Source: Bacteroidales bacterium UBA1410
GTDB lineage: Bacteria > Bacteroidota > Bacteroidia > Bacteroidales > Dysgonomonadaceae
Length of the DNA stretch: 57,318 nucleotides
NCBI GenBank assembly: GCA_002305015.1
Contig: DBPW01000024.1
Coordinates: forward strand, 1-57,318
Direction of reading: 5' to 3'
The notes below the pieces were generated by a model, which was not told the DNA's origin, ran no database searches, and saw only the letters and a list, made by a program, of their open reading frames with translations. The translations under genes and the position numbers were made by a program. Numbering within the stretch: position 1 is the stretch's first letter; each line of letters starts with the position of its first letter. Below, piece by piece: positions 49,639 to 57,318 of this stretch.

Positions 49639-52437
49639 ATGAAAAAGATATTTTATCTCATCCTTGTTCTGTTTGCCGCCATTATGCCGATAAAAGCACA
49701 AACACCAACAACATCGGCTACCGGAACCATCGCAGGCAAACTCATCGATCAAACGACCAAAGAACCGGTCGCCCTAGCCAATATACGCATTCTGCAGCCG
49801 AATGACAGCGCGTTCGTCACCGGTCAGGCAAGCAAAAGCGACGGCACTTTTTCTATTCCGGTAAAATACGGCTCTTACATTGTCCACATTTCTTTTCTCG
49901 GATACAAAGATATTTACAAAAACGTACAAGTAACCGCCTCTAACCCGACGGTTCAACTGGGTACACTCCTTTTTTATCCTGCCGAGATCGTCCTTTCCGA
50001 AGTGGTCATTGCAGCAAAAGCCCCCGAAATTCGGGTCAAAGGCGATACATTGGAATTTAATGCCGACTCCTACAAAGTTACCGAAAGTGCGGTTGTGGAA
50101 GATTTGCTGAAAAAAATGCCCGGCGTTGAAGTGGACAAAGACGGGAAAATCACGGTTAACGGCCGCGAGATAAAAAAGATATTGGTCGACGGAGAAGAAT
50201 TTTTCAGTGACGACCCCAAAGTAGCTTCAAAAAACCTCCCTGCCAAAATGGTGGAAAAGCTGCAAGTGCTGGATCGAAAATCGGAAATGGCCCAAATGAC
50301 CGGCTTCGACGATGAAGAAGAAGAAACCGTTATCAACCTTGTGGTGCGCCCGGGCATGAAAGAGGGATTGATGGGTAACGCTTTTGCCGGCTATGGCAGC
50401 AAAGACCGTTACGAAGCCAATGCCATGGTCAATTACATGAAAAACAAAAATCAATATACCTTTCTCGGTGGATTCAACAATACCAACAATGCCGGGTTTT
50501 CCGATCTGGCATCGAGCATGTTCAGCGGCATGGGAGGTCGAGGCATGCGAGGCATGTTCGGCGGGCAAAACGGCATAACCACTTCGGGAATGGGAGGATT
50601 CAATTTCAATACGACATTTTCCGAAAAATTCAAACTCGGCGGCAACGTACGTTTCGGCTCGACCGACAACAATGCCTTGTCGAAAACCTATACCCAAAAC
50701 TTGTTGAGCGGCGGGAATACTTTTGAAAGCGAGAACAATGAATCCAACAACAAAAGTCAAAATTTAAATATGGATTTCCGCATGGAATGGAAACCCGACA
50801 CGCTTACGCAAATCATTTTTCGCCCCAATGCCGGCATATACGAAAACCGGCGTAGAGAAACCGGCGACTTCTTTACCCGTAACGAAACCAACGATACCAT
50901 TAACAGCGGAGATTCGGAATATTACTCCGAAGGAAACGGAAAAAACATAGGTGGCCGACTGGACGCCAGCCGCCAACTGGGCAAAAAAGGACGTGTCCTC
51001 AGTATTCAACTCAGAGCCGGACTCAACGATTCGGAAAACAACGGAAACAATCTTTCCAACACCTTCTATCACGGCACAAAACCCGACGATATTATCGATC
51101 AGAAATTCACCAATACCAGCAACAGCAAAAACTGGAGTGGTTACATTTCGTATGTCGAGCCTATCGGAAAAAACAACTTCATCCAACTGGCTTACCGCTA
51201 TCAACAAAACCTGTCGGAATCCGACAAAGACACCCGCTCGAAAGATGCCAAGGGCAACTATACCGTTCTCGACTCGGCATACAGCAAACGGCTTGAAAAC
51301 GATTTCATGAATCAGCAAATCGAAATCAATTTCAAAGCAGAAAGAGAAAAATACAACTATATGTTTGGATTCAGTGCACAACCCTCGAGTTCCAACAGCA
51401 AAACGTTCAAAGGTGACGAAAAAATTCACGATCTCAGTCAAGACGTTATCAATTACGCGCCGATGGCACAATTCAATTACCGCTGGAGCCGGCAAAAAAA
51501 CCTGCGTATCGACTATTCAGGCAGCACCAGTCAACCCTCGGTAACGCAACTCTCTCCGGTTGTGGATGTTTCTGACCCGCTGAACATCACCTACGGCAAT
51601 CCGAACCTGAAGCCTTCGTTTAACCACCGGTTAAACATCCGCTATATGAATTTTGTACCCGAAAAAAGCAGCTCCATTACCTTTTTCGGCAACGGCGGAT
51701 ATACGTTCAACGATATTGTTTCTTCAACCTTTACCGACCGCGAAACCGGACGAAAAGAAACCACCTACAAAAATGTTGACGGAAACTGGAATGCCAACGG
51801 TCGCCTCATGCTGAATATGCCACTTAGGAACATCAAATTCTCCATCTTTTCCATGAGTACTGTCGGTTATAATCATACGAATGGTTTTTCGAATGAACCG
51901 AATTTGAGCCGTAGGACTAATCTCGGCCAAACCCTGGGGCTGAACTACCGTTCGGATATCATCGATTTCGGCATCCGCGGGAACATCAATTACAACAATG
52001 TCAGTAACAGTTTGAAAGGGCAACAGGATCAGGAATACTTCAATTACAACGCATCCGCAAACACCACCCTCTATCTGCCGTACGATTTCTCCATCGAAAG
52101 CGATATTTCCTATAACACCAATTCGGGCTATTCGGGTGGTTTTGAACAAGAGGAATGGTTGTGGAATGCCTCCCTGCAAAAACAGATCTTCAAACAAAAA
52201 AACGGCACCATTCGCTTCAAAATATACGATATTCTGCAGCAACGCAGCAACATCAGTCGAAGTGTCACGTCCAACTATATCCGCGACACCACAACCAACA
52301 CCCTTACTTCCTACTTCATGTTCCACTTCGTTTATCGCTTCAACATCTTTAAAAATGGAGCAACACAATCCGACATGATGCCCGGAAGAGGTCCCGGCGG
52401 AGGACACGAACATCATGGTGGACCCGGCATGTTTTAA
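49639..52437 (+). CDS. Outer-membrane beta-barrel protein with carboxypeptidase-like plug
   Basis: A 932-residue exported protein: signal peptide (to IKAQ), CarboxypepD_reg-like domain (about 27-115; GTIAGKLIDQTTKEPVALAN), plug-like segment (about 125-235; LEFNADSYKVTESAVVEDLL, GVEVDKDGKITVNGREIKKI), then a large barrel. It resembles the TonB-dependent-receptor-like outer-membrane barrel family; no TonB box is evident. A Gly/Met-rich stretch (about 295-315) and a C-terminal Gly/His-rich tail (GRGPGGGHEHHGG) are unusual and may bind metal. A LytS/LytTR pair follows at once on the same strand and may share a transcript. The substrate is unknown. Confidence 0.82.
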   Translation: MKKIFYLILVLFAAIMPIKAQTPTTSATGTIAGKLIDQTTKEPVALANIRILQPNDSAFVTGQASKSDGTFSIPVKYGSYIVHISFLGYKDIYKNVQVTASNPTVQLGTLLFYPAEIVLSEVVIAAKAPEIRVKGDTLEFNADSYKVTESAVVEDLLKKMPGVEVDKDGKITVNGREIKKILVDGEEFFSDDPKVASKNLPAKMVEKLQVLDRKSEMAQMTGFDDEEEETVINLVVRPGMKEGLMGNAFAGYGSKDRYEANAMVNYMKNKNQYTFLGGFNNTNNAGFSDLASSMFSGMGGRGMRGMFGGQNGITTSGMGGFNFNTTFSEKFKLGGNVRFGSTDNNALSKTYTQNLLSGGNTFESENNESNNKSQNLNMDFRMEWKPDTLTQIIFRPNAGIYENRRRETGDFFTRNETNDTINSGDSEYYSEGNGKNIGGRLDASRQLGKKGRVLSIQLRAGLNDSENNGNNLSNTFYHGTKPDDIIDQKFTNTSNSKNWSGYISYVEPIGKNNFIQLAYRYQQNLSESDKDTRSKDAKGNYTVLDSAYSKRLENDFMNQQIEINFKAEREKYNYMFGFSAQPSSSNSKTFKGDEKIHDLSQDVINYAPMAQFNYRWSRQKNLRIDYSGSTSQPSVTQLSPVVDVSDPLNITYGNPNLKPSFNHRLNIRYMNFVPEKSSSITFFGNGGYTFNDIVSSTFTDRETGRKETTYKNVDGNWNANGRLMLNMPLRNIKFSIFSMSTVGYNHTNGFSNEPNLSRRTNLGQTLGLNYRSDIIDFGIRGNINYNNVSNSLKGQQDQEYFNYNASANTTLYLPYDFSIESDISYNTNSGYSGGFEQEEWLWNASLQKQIFKQKNGTIRFKIYDILQQRSNISRSVTSNYIRDTTTNTLTSYFMFHFVYRFNIFKNGATQSDMMPGRGPGGGHEHHGGPGMF

Positions 52438-52490
52438 TATCAATCATCCTTTATGCTTCGAGCATAATACCAACATTCATAGCAGGAAAT

Positions 52491-53603
52491 ATGATAAATG
52501 AAAAAAATTTGATTGCCGAAAAAGATTCGAAACGTTCCGTAGACAACATTTTCATCCATATTTTGGTGTGGGTAATCGTCTTTGGTCTTCCTTTGTTTTT
52601 CTTCGATAGAAGAAACGTCTTCAGCTGGTCTAATTTCTGGCGATCCACCGCTGCCCTGCTGTGTTTCATGACGGTTTTCTATGTCAATTATCTCTATCTC
52701 ATCGATAAATTTCTTTTTCGGCGGAAAACCAAAGAATTCATTATCATCAATCTTCTGCTCATCATCGGATTGGCTTTTCTGATGCACTATTCCCACGAAT
52801 TCATCTATAGCCTCAACCTCGACGGCCGCCCTCCGCGGCGAAGAAGAAAGTCGCCCCCGCTTCTCCCCTTCATCCTCAGCAATATGTTCTCGCTCACCTT
52901 AGTGGCGGGACTGAGTGTGGCCATTAAAATGAGTATCCATTGGGTACAACTCGACAAAGAGCGCAAAGAGCTCGAAAAAGCAAAAACGGAAGCCGAACTG
53001 CAAAACCTCAAAAGCCAGATCAATCCCCATTTTCTGCTCAATACGCTCAACAATATTTATGCCCTCGTTGAGTTCAATCCCGTTCAGGCACAACAGGCTA
53101 TACACGATTTGAGCAAACTCTTGCGACACATTTTATACGATAATAACCAAACTTTTGTACCTTTGTCTCAGGAGGTGGACTTCATGCGGAATTACATCGA
53201 CTTGATGCGGATACGGCTTCCGGACAATGTTGAGCTGACCACGCAATTCGACTTACAACCCGAGAGCAACACCCGTATTGCACCGTTGATATTCATTTCT
53301 CTTATCGAAAATGCGTTTAAACACGGTATCAGTGGCAACAAACCTTCGTTTATCCGCATCAGTCTGACAGAGAACCCCAACGGAATTGTGCAGTTTTCCT
53401 GCGAAAACAGCTTCTTTCCCAAAAACGAATCCGACAAAAGCGGAAAGGGTATCGGATTGGCGCACATGCAAAAACGGTTGGATCTGCTCTACCCCGGTCG
53501 ATACATTTGGGACAAACGCATTTCGGATAACACCTATACCACTACTCTGATTATCGACACAAAAAAAGAAAACGAAAATGATACTCAGCTGCTGGATCAT
53601 TGA
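52491..53603 (+). CDS. LytS-type sensor histidine kinase
   Basis: A 370-residue inner-membrane kinase with four hydrophobic segments (about 21-39, 52-71, 83-101 and 124-145), a coiled region, the His_kinase motif QINPHFLLNTLNNIYAL (phosphorylated His180), and an ATPase domain with ENAFKHGI and GKGIGLAHMQKRL. It lacks a separate extracytoplasmic sensor domain, so it may sense within the membrane. The basic-Pro linker RPPRRRRKSPP (112-122) is notable. It overlaps the response-regulator gene by 26 bases in another frame, indicating translational coupling. Confidence 0.9.
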   Translation: MINEKNLIAEKDSKRSVDNIFIHILVWVIVFGLPLFFFDRRNVFSWSNFWRSTAALLCFMTVFYVNYLYLIDKFLFRRKTKEFIIINLLLIIGLAFLMHYSHEFIYSLNLDGRPPRRRRKSPPLLPFILSNMFSLTLVAGLSVAIKMSIHWVQLDKERKELEKAKTEAELQNLKSQINPHFLLNTLNNIYALVEFNPVQAQQAIHDLSKLLRHILYDNNQTFVPLSQEVDFMRNYIDLMRIRLPDNVELTTQFDLQPESNTRIAPLIFISLIENAFKHGISGNKPSFIRISLTENPNGIVQFSCENSFFPKNESDKSGKGIGLAHMQKRLDLLYPGRYIWDKRISDNTYTTTLIIDTKKENENDTQLLDH

Positions 53604-54294
53604 CGACGAACCTCTTGCTCTCAATCTCTTGGAATCGTACGTGCAAAAAACCCCGTTTCTTAAACTCACGGGGAAATATTCGAGTGCGTTGACAGCCATG
53701 CACGACCTCGAAAATCAACCGGTCGATGTCATCTTTCTCGATATCCAGATGCCGGAGCTGGACGGCCTCGAATTTTCGCAATTCATCAACCCTCAAACGC
53801 GGATTATTTTTACCACCGCTTTCAGCGAATATGCGGTCGATGGCTACAAAGTGAATGCACTCGATTATTTGTTGAAGCCCATTTCTTACGCCGACTTCCT
53901 CACTTCGGCAAAAAAAGCGTTAAATTGGTTCGACATTGCCCGAAAAGCAGCTCAAACCGAAGAAAAGGAAAAAGAAAGAACCGGTGTGTTCGTCAAATCG
54001 GAATATAAGCTGGTTCAGGTGCTGTTTGACGACATCCTCTACATCGAAGGCTTGAAAGATTACATTAAAATCTATGTAAGAAACGAGCCCCGCCCCATCA
54101 TCACCCTGATGAGTATGAAAAACATGGAAGACATCTTGCCTGCCGACCGGTTTCTGCGGGTACACCGTTCCTATATCGTACAAAAAAACAAAATCGAGAA
54201 CATCAACAAAAACCGGATTACCATAGCCGGCCGTGAAATATCCATCGGCGAAACCTACCGCCAAAATCTCATGGATGAGATCGGGAAAATTTAA
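53578..54294 (+). CDS. LytTR-family response regulator
   Basis: A 238-residue regulator with a receiver domain (1-120; acidic pocket DDEP at 9-12, phospho-acceptor Asp55 in FLDIQMPELDG, Lys in LLKPIS) and a C-terminal LytTR DNA-binding domain (about 140-238; LFDDILYIEGLKDYIKIY, DRFLRVHRSYIVQ). It is the cognate partner of the upstream kinase. LytTR regulators bind direct repeats in promoters; the nearby barrel gene is the natural target candidate. Its last 26 bases overlap the end of the GH2 gene on the opposite strand. Confidence 0.93.
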   Translation: MILSCWIIDDEPLALNLLESYVQKTPFLKLTGKYSSALTAMHDLENQPVDVIFLDIQMPELDGLEFSQFINPQTRIIFTTAFSEYAVDGYKVNALDYLLKPISYADFLTSAKKALNWFDIARKAAQTEEKEKERTGVFVKSEYKLVQVLFDDILYIEGLKDYIKIYVRNEPRPIITLMSMKNMEDILPADRFLRVHRSYIVQKNKIENINKNRITIAGREISIGETYRQNLMDEIGKI

Positions 54295-56785
54295 CCGTTG
54301 TTTCTGCCGGAATCAACCAAGGGGCAGAAAACCTTACCTTTATTTCTCCGGAATCGCTGCCTTCATATTTGATGTAAGCCACAATCCGTCCATGATATAC
54401 GCGATGCACATTGTCGGTATAATCGGTCATATCCGTATTATTGCTCGCCTCCAATCCCATCAAACGAGCGTTACCCGATAGATGACAAGTAACCTCGTCA
54501 TCCGAAATCATTACCGGAACGCCATCCTCGTCCACTACTTGAAGAGCAATTCGTACAATGCCTTCTTCCTTATCCACCTGTTGCTCATCCGAAATAATTT
54601 TCAACGCATAGGGTCTCTTCGAAGTGCGAATTTCATACGTGCTTATTTCGTTATTATGGGCATCCAGACCCATAACTTTCAATACACCGGGTTCATAGGG
54701 TACGTCCCAATACATGATGCCTGTTTCATCATTATAATCCTGAACAACACCTACTTCTTTGTTATTGAGAAACAGTTTTGCTCGAGCCGCATTGGTATAA
54801 CATACCACCCGAATCAGCTGCCCTTCGCGATAATTCCAAATCGGCCAAGCATCCATCGAAGGCGTTTTTTCTTCATAATCTCCGCTTTTTTCTGCTTCCA
54901 ACTGAGACCACACATCGCTCAGTTGACTTTTACTCCCTTTACCCGGAGTAGGATACGTACCCAGATAAGCCATCGGTTTATCCGACCAGAGCGACTGACG
55001 GAAATATCCTCTCGGCTTGATGAACCCGCCAAAATCGATCAATCCGGAATAGAACCCGCGTGAAGGCCATTTACCCGATTCTCCCAGATAATCGATTCCC
55101 GTCCACAGGAATTGACCGAAAATGAACTCCTTGTCGCGAACCGCTTTCCACGCACTCATGTCGTGTCGGTTTTCGCTTCCGAATATCACCCGATCGGGAT
55201 ATTTCTTATGATCCAAATCGTACCGGCTTTCCGTATAATTATACCCCGTTATGTCCAAAACAAAGGGATATTCGGTTTCGTTTGACATCGCCACACCCGC
55301 CAAACCGGCTGTAGTCGGACGCGATAAATCGTATTTCTTTACCACTGCAACCAACCGTTTGGCTATTTCACCCAATCGTCGTGCATCGGGCGCATCTTTC
55401 TTGTAACCCCCAAAAATAGGCTGAGTAAAACCCGTATTGCCGCCTCCGTCGAGCACCGGATGAGAATACGGATCGTTGGGATAATCCACTTCATTGCCGA
55501 TACTCCACGCAAAAATCGAAATATGATTCCGGTCGCGACATACCATATCGGCTAAATCGCGTTCGCCCCATTCTTTAAAAAAATCATACGATCCATCGAA
55601 TCCCGGTGTGCCCACATTCCATCCTTCAATCCACTTGCGTTTGGGAAATTCCCATTCGTCAAAAGCTTCATCCATCACCAAAAAACCCATTTCGTCACAT
55701 AAATCGTATAAATCGGGAGACTGCGGATTATGGCTGGTACGTATAGCATTGCATCCCATTTCTTTAAGCCTTAACAATCGCTGCCGCCAAACATCTTTAG
55801 GAACTGCAGCACCCAGCACTCCTGCATCGTGATGCATACACACTCCTTTCACTTTCATCCATTCGCCGTTCAATGCAAATCCCTTATCGGGATCAAAAGT
55901 GTAGCTCCTGAATCCCGTCTTCGTTTGAGACAAGTCGATTTCTTTTCCGCCTTTCAGTAGTGTCGTTTTAAGGGAATACAAATACGGGTGATCGACGCTC
56001 CATAAACTCGGATTAGAAACAGAAAGAGCGGTTGAGAGCGTTGCGTTTTCACCTGCCGTAACCGATAATTGATCCCGTCGCTTCGCTACCCGTTCTCCCT
56101 TTTGGTTAAAAAGCTCGTTGACAACGGTAAGGGTTTCCGGTTTTTCCGATTCGTTCACCACTTCAACCTCTACTTGTAACGTACCTTTTTTAGCGCCGGC
56201 TTCCGAAGGATAAGCATACACACCCCATTGTGCAATATGTACCGGATTTGCATAAACCAACCACACGTTACGATAGATACCCGAACCGGTGTACCATCTC
56301 GAATCGGCCGCCCGACTGTGATCGACCCGCACAGCAATCTCATTTTCCTCCCCATAGTTTATATAAGGAGAAGCATCATAGAGAAAAGAGATGTATCCGT
56401 TCGGGCGTTTGCCCAGTAAATGACCGTTAATGTAGACCTCACTTCGGTTGTAAATACCTTCGAAATAGAGATAAACCTTCTCACCTGACTTTTCAGCAGG
56501 AATATGGATGCTTTTCCGATACCATCCGATCCCACCGGGTAGATAGCCCATACAACTCGCATAGGTTGGACTGAATTGCTGACGTATGCTCCAGTCGTGA
56601 GGCAAATCGACTTTTTGCCACTTGGCGTCATTAAAATTTTCTTCTTTTGCCGTCGGGATATCCTGTAAAACAAATTTCCAATCGTCGTTTATCTTCTCGG
56701 CTTTGCCAAATCCCGATTGGGCAAATGAGATTCCAACGTATAAAAATAAAAAAGCCGGAAAAAAGAAATTCTTGATTTTCATCAT
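54269..56785 (-). CDS. Glycoside hydrolase family 2 (beta-galactosidase-like)
   Basis: An 838-residue exported glycosidase: signal peptide (NFFFPAFLFLYVGISFA), GH2 sugar-binding domain, immunoglobulin-like domain, TIM-barrel and a C-terminal DUF4982-type beta domain. The acid/base is Glu432 in FAWSIGNEVDYPN, and the nucleophile probably Glu538 in FGSENRHD. The start at 56785 (MMKIKNFFF) was preferred over a 30-codon upstream extension lacking signal-like features. Substrates are probably beta-galactosides or related linkages, although GH2 also includes glucuronidases and mannosidases. The upstream GH88/105 gene ends 43 bases away, making a two-gene unit. Confidence 0.88.
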   Translation of the reverse strand: MMKIKNFFFPAFLFLYVGISFAQSGFGKAEKINDDWKFVLQDIPTAKEENFNDAKWQKVDLPHDWSIRQQFSPTYASCMGYLPGGIGWYRKSIHIPAEKSGEKVYLYFEGIYNRSEVYINGHLLGKRPNGYISFLYDASPYINYGEENEIAVRVDHSRAADSRWYTGSGIYRNVWLVYANPVHIAQWGVYAYPSEAGAKKGTLQVEVEVVNESEKPETLTVVNELFNQKGERVAKRRDQLSVTAGENATLSTALSVSNPSLWSVDHPYLYSLKTTLLKGGKEIDLSQTKTGFRSYTFDPDKGFALNGEWMKVKGVCMHHDAGVLGAAVPKDVWRQRLLRLKEMGCNAIRTSHNPQSPDLYDLCDEMGFLVMDEAFDEWEFPKRKWIEGWNVGTPGFDGSYDFFKEWGERDLADMVCRDRNHISIFAWSIGNEVDYPNDPYSHPVLDGGGNTGFTQPIFGGYKKDAPDARRLGEIAKRLVAVVKKYDLSRPTTAGLAGVAMSNETEYPFVLDITGYNYTESRYDLDHKKYPDRVIFGSENRHDMSAWKAVRDKEFIFGQFLWTGIDYLGESGKWPSRGFYSGLIDFGGFIKPRGYFRQSLWSDKPMAYLGTYPTPGKGSKSQLSDVWSQLEAEKSGDYEEKTPSMDAWPIWNYREGQLIRVVCYTNAARAKLFLNNKEVGVVQDYNDETGIMYWDVPYEPGVLKVMGLDAHNNEISTYEIRTSKRPYALKIISDEQQVDKEEGIVRIALQVVDEDGVPVMISDDEVTCHLSGNARLMGLEASNNTDMTDYTDNVHRVYHGRIVAYIKYEGSDSGEIKVRFSAPWLIPAETTVKFSRSHP

Positions 56786-56828
56786 GTGTTTTGTATTATT
56801 TTGTTTATTATTCATCTCTTCACTCGGT

Positions 56829-57318
56829 TCATTTATCATGAGTTTGCAGGAAACGCACCATTTCGCAAGCAGCAAGCAGGAAAGCCCCTACTCCAAAATT
56901 TGCCGTGGTGTTGGCTTCGACTACTTGACCGGGAATCGCCTTTTCTCCGATAGGCTGAACATAACCGATTCTGCCATCAGGCTGTAGAGCCGTATTCTTC
57001 AAATAATTCCACGATTTCATTATCACCGGTTTATATTTTTCTTTACTCAGATACCCGTTATTTACCCCCCACAGGAAACCATACGTAAAAAAAGCCGTAC
57101 CACTCGTTTCGTAACCCGGCGCATGTTCGGCATCAAGCAAACTACGCGTCCAGTATCCTTGAGTTTGTTGGCAAGCCGCCAACGATTCCGCCATCGACCT
57201 GAACCGTTCGATATACTTTTCCCGATGCGGATCCGTTTCAGGTAACTCATTCAGCACCTTTGCATAGGCTGCAAAAACCCATCCGTTACCCCGCGACCAA
57301 AAATCTTTTTTCCCGTTA
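56829..57318 (-). CDS. GH88/GH105-family glycoside hydrolase, partial
   Basis: The 3' part (162 codons seen) of an unsaturated-glucuronyl or rhamnogalacturonyl hydrolase; the 5' end lies beyond the window. Visible marks are FWSRGNGWVFAAYAKVL at the edge and TSGTAFFTYGFLWGVNNGYL, typical of the alpha/alpha-barrel family that removes unsaturated uronic acids released by polysaccharide lyases. It directly precedes the GH2 gene on the same strand. Together they suggest degradation of pectic or glycosaminoglycan-like chains. Confidence 0.85.
   Translation of the reverse strand, partial: NGKKDFWSRGNGWVFAAYAKVLNELPETDPHREKYIERFRSMAESLAACQQTQGYWTRSLLDAEHAPGYETSGTAFFTYGFLWGVNNGYLSKEKYKPVIMKSWNYLKNTALQPDGRIGYVQPIGEKAIPGQVVEANTTANFGVGAFLLAACEMVRFLQTHDK

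Noticed and set aside
50764..51495. 243-codon frame antisense to the outer-membrane barrel
   Set aside because: It is a shadow frame caused by codon bias of the barrel gene, with no start context or domain.

Overview
The window looks like chromosomal DNA of a member of the Bacteroidota, order Bacteroidales; the family (perhaps Dysgonomonadaceae or a relative) is a guess. Evidence: Bacteroidetes-type promoters (TAnnTTTG near -7, sometimes TTTG about 20 bases upstream), almost no Shine-Dalgarno sequences, lineage-typical families (DUF3467, DUF4492, DUF4293, DUF5686, the small Rpb6/omega-like RNA polymerase subunit, outer-membrane beta-barrels with a carboxypeptidase-like plug, LytS/LytTR pairs) and a bifunctional HisB.

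Layout. 1-1070: a gene graveyard holding the 3' end of an IS30-family transposase and a collapsed type I restriction-modification locus (hsdM, rhuM and hsdS fragments, all on the minus strand). 1196-8420: a complete histidine operon, hisG-D-C-B-H-A-F-IE, headed by an attenuator whose 18-codon leader peptide contains five His codons. 8474-16803: minus-strand housekeeping genes (rpmA, rplU, a TPR protein, glnS, tsaD, a DUF5686-type barrel, ettA). 16873-18015: class II fructose-bisphosphate aldolase. 18300-21638: a cytochrome bd oxidase operon with two small companion genes. 21736-27032: an anti-sigma-like lipoprotein, rsmG, a metallo-beta-lactamase-fold hydrolase and single-chain gcvP. 27064-31809: a minus-strand set of exported sugar enzymes (Gfo/Idh/MocA oxidoreductase, DUF1080 protein, two sugar isomerase/epimerase-fold proteins) that resembles an oxidative 3-keto-glycoside pathway and includes a second oxidoreductase gene collapsed by deletion. 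32304-41630: envelope and regulatory genes (M48 lipoprotein, DUF4293, rpoZ-like, bamD, Crp/Fnr, DUF5686, DUF389, PspC, PadR). 41631-42242: a gene-free region carrying two different 11-bp-phased degenerate repeat arrays. 42243-47080: coaBC, an M23 peptidase, pncB and an HD-domain protein. 47232-54294: a patatin/BamA-like protein, then an outer-membrane barrel with a LytS-type kinase and LytTR regulator. 54269-57318: a GH2 glycosidase and a GH88/GH105 hydrolase that runs off the end of the window.

How they work together. The his operon makes histidine from PRPP and ATP, and its attenuator should sense charged tRNA-His: a ribosome stalled on the His codons frees 1264-1273 to pair with 1327-1336, which breaks the terminator at 1322-1356. 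The sugar clusters suggest growth on plant or host glycans, both by ordinary hydrolysis (GH2, GH105) and by oxidation at C3. Several genes bear on outer-membrane assembly or integrity (BamD, M48, patatin/BamA-like, PspC, DUF5686).

Limits. No complete mobile element, CRISPR array, tRNA or rRNA gene was seen. Function calls come from motif and family recognition by eye without database searches; promoter calls are pattern matches only.
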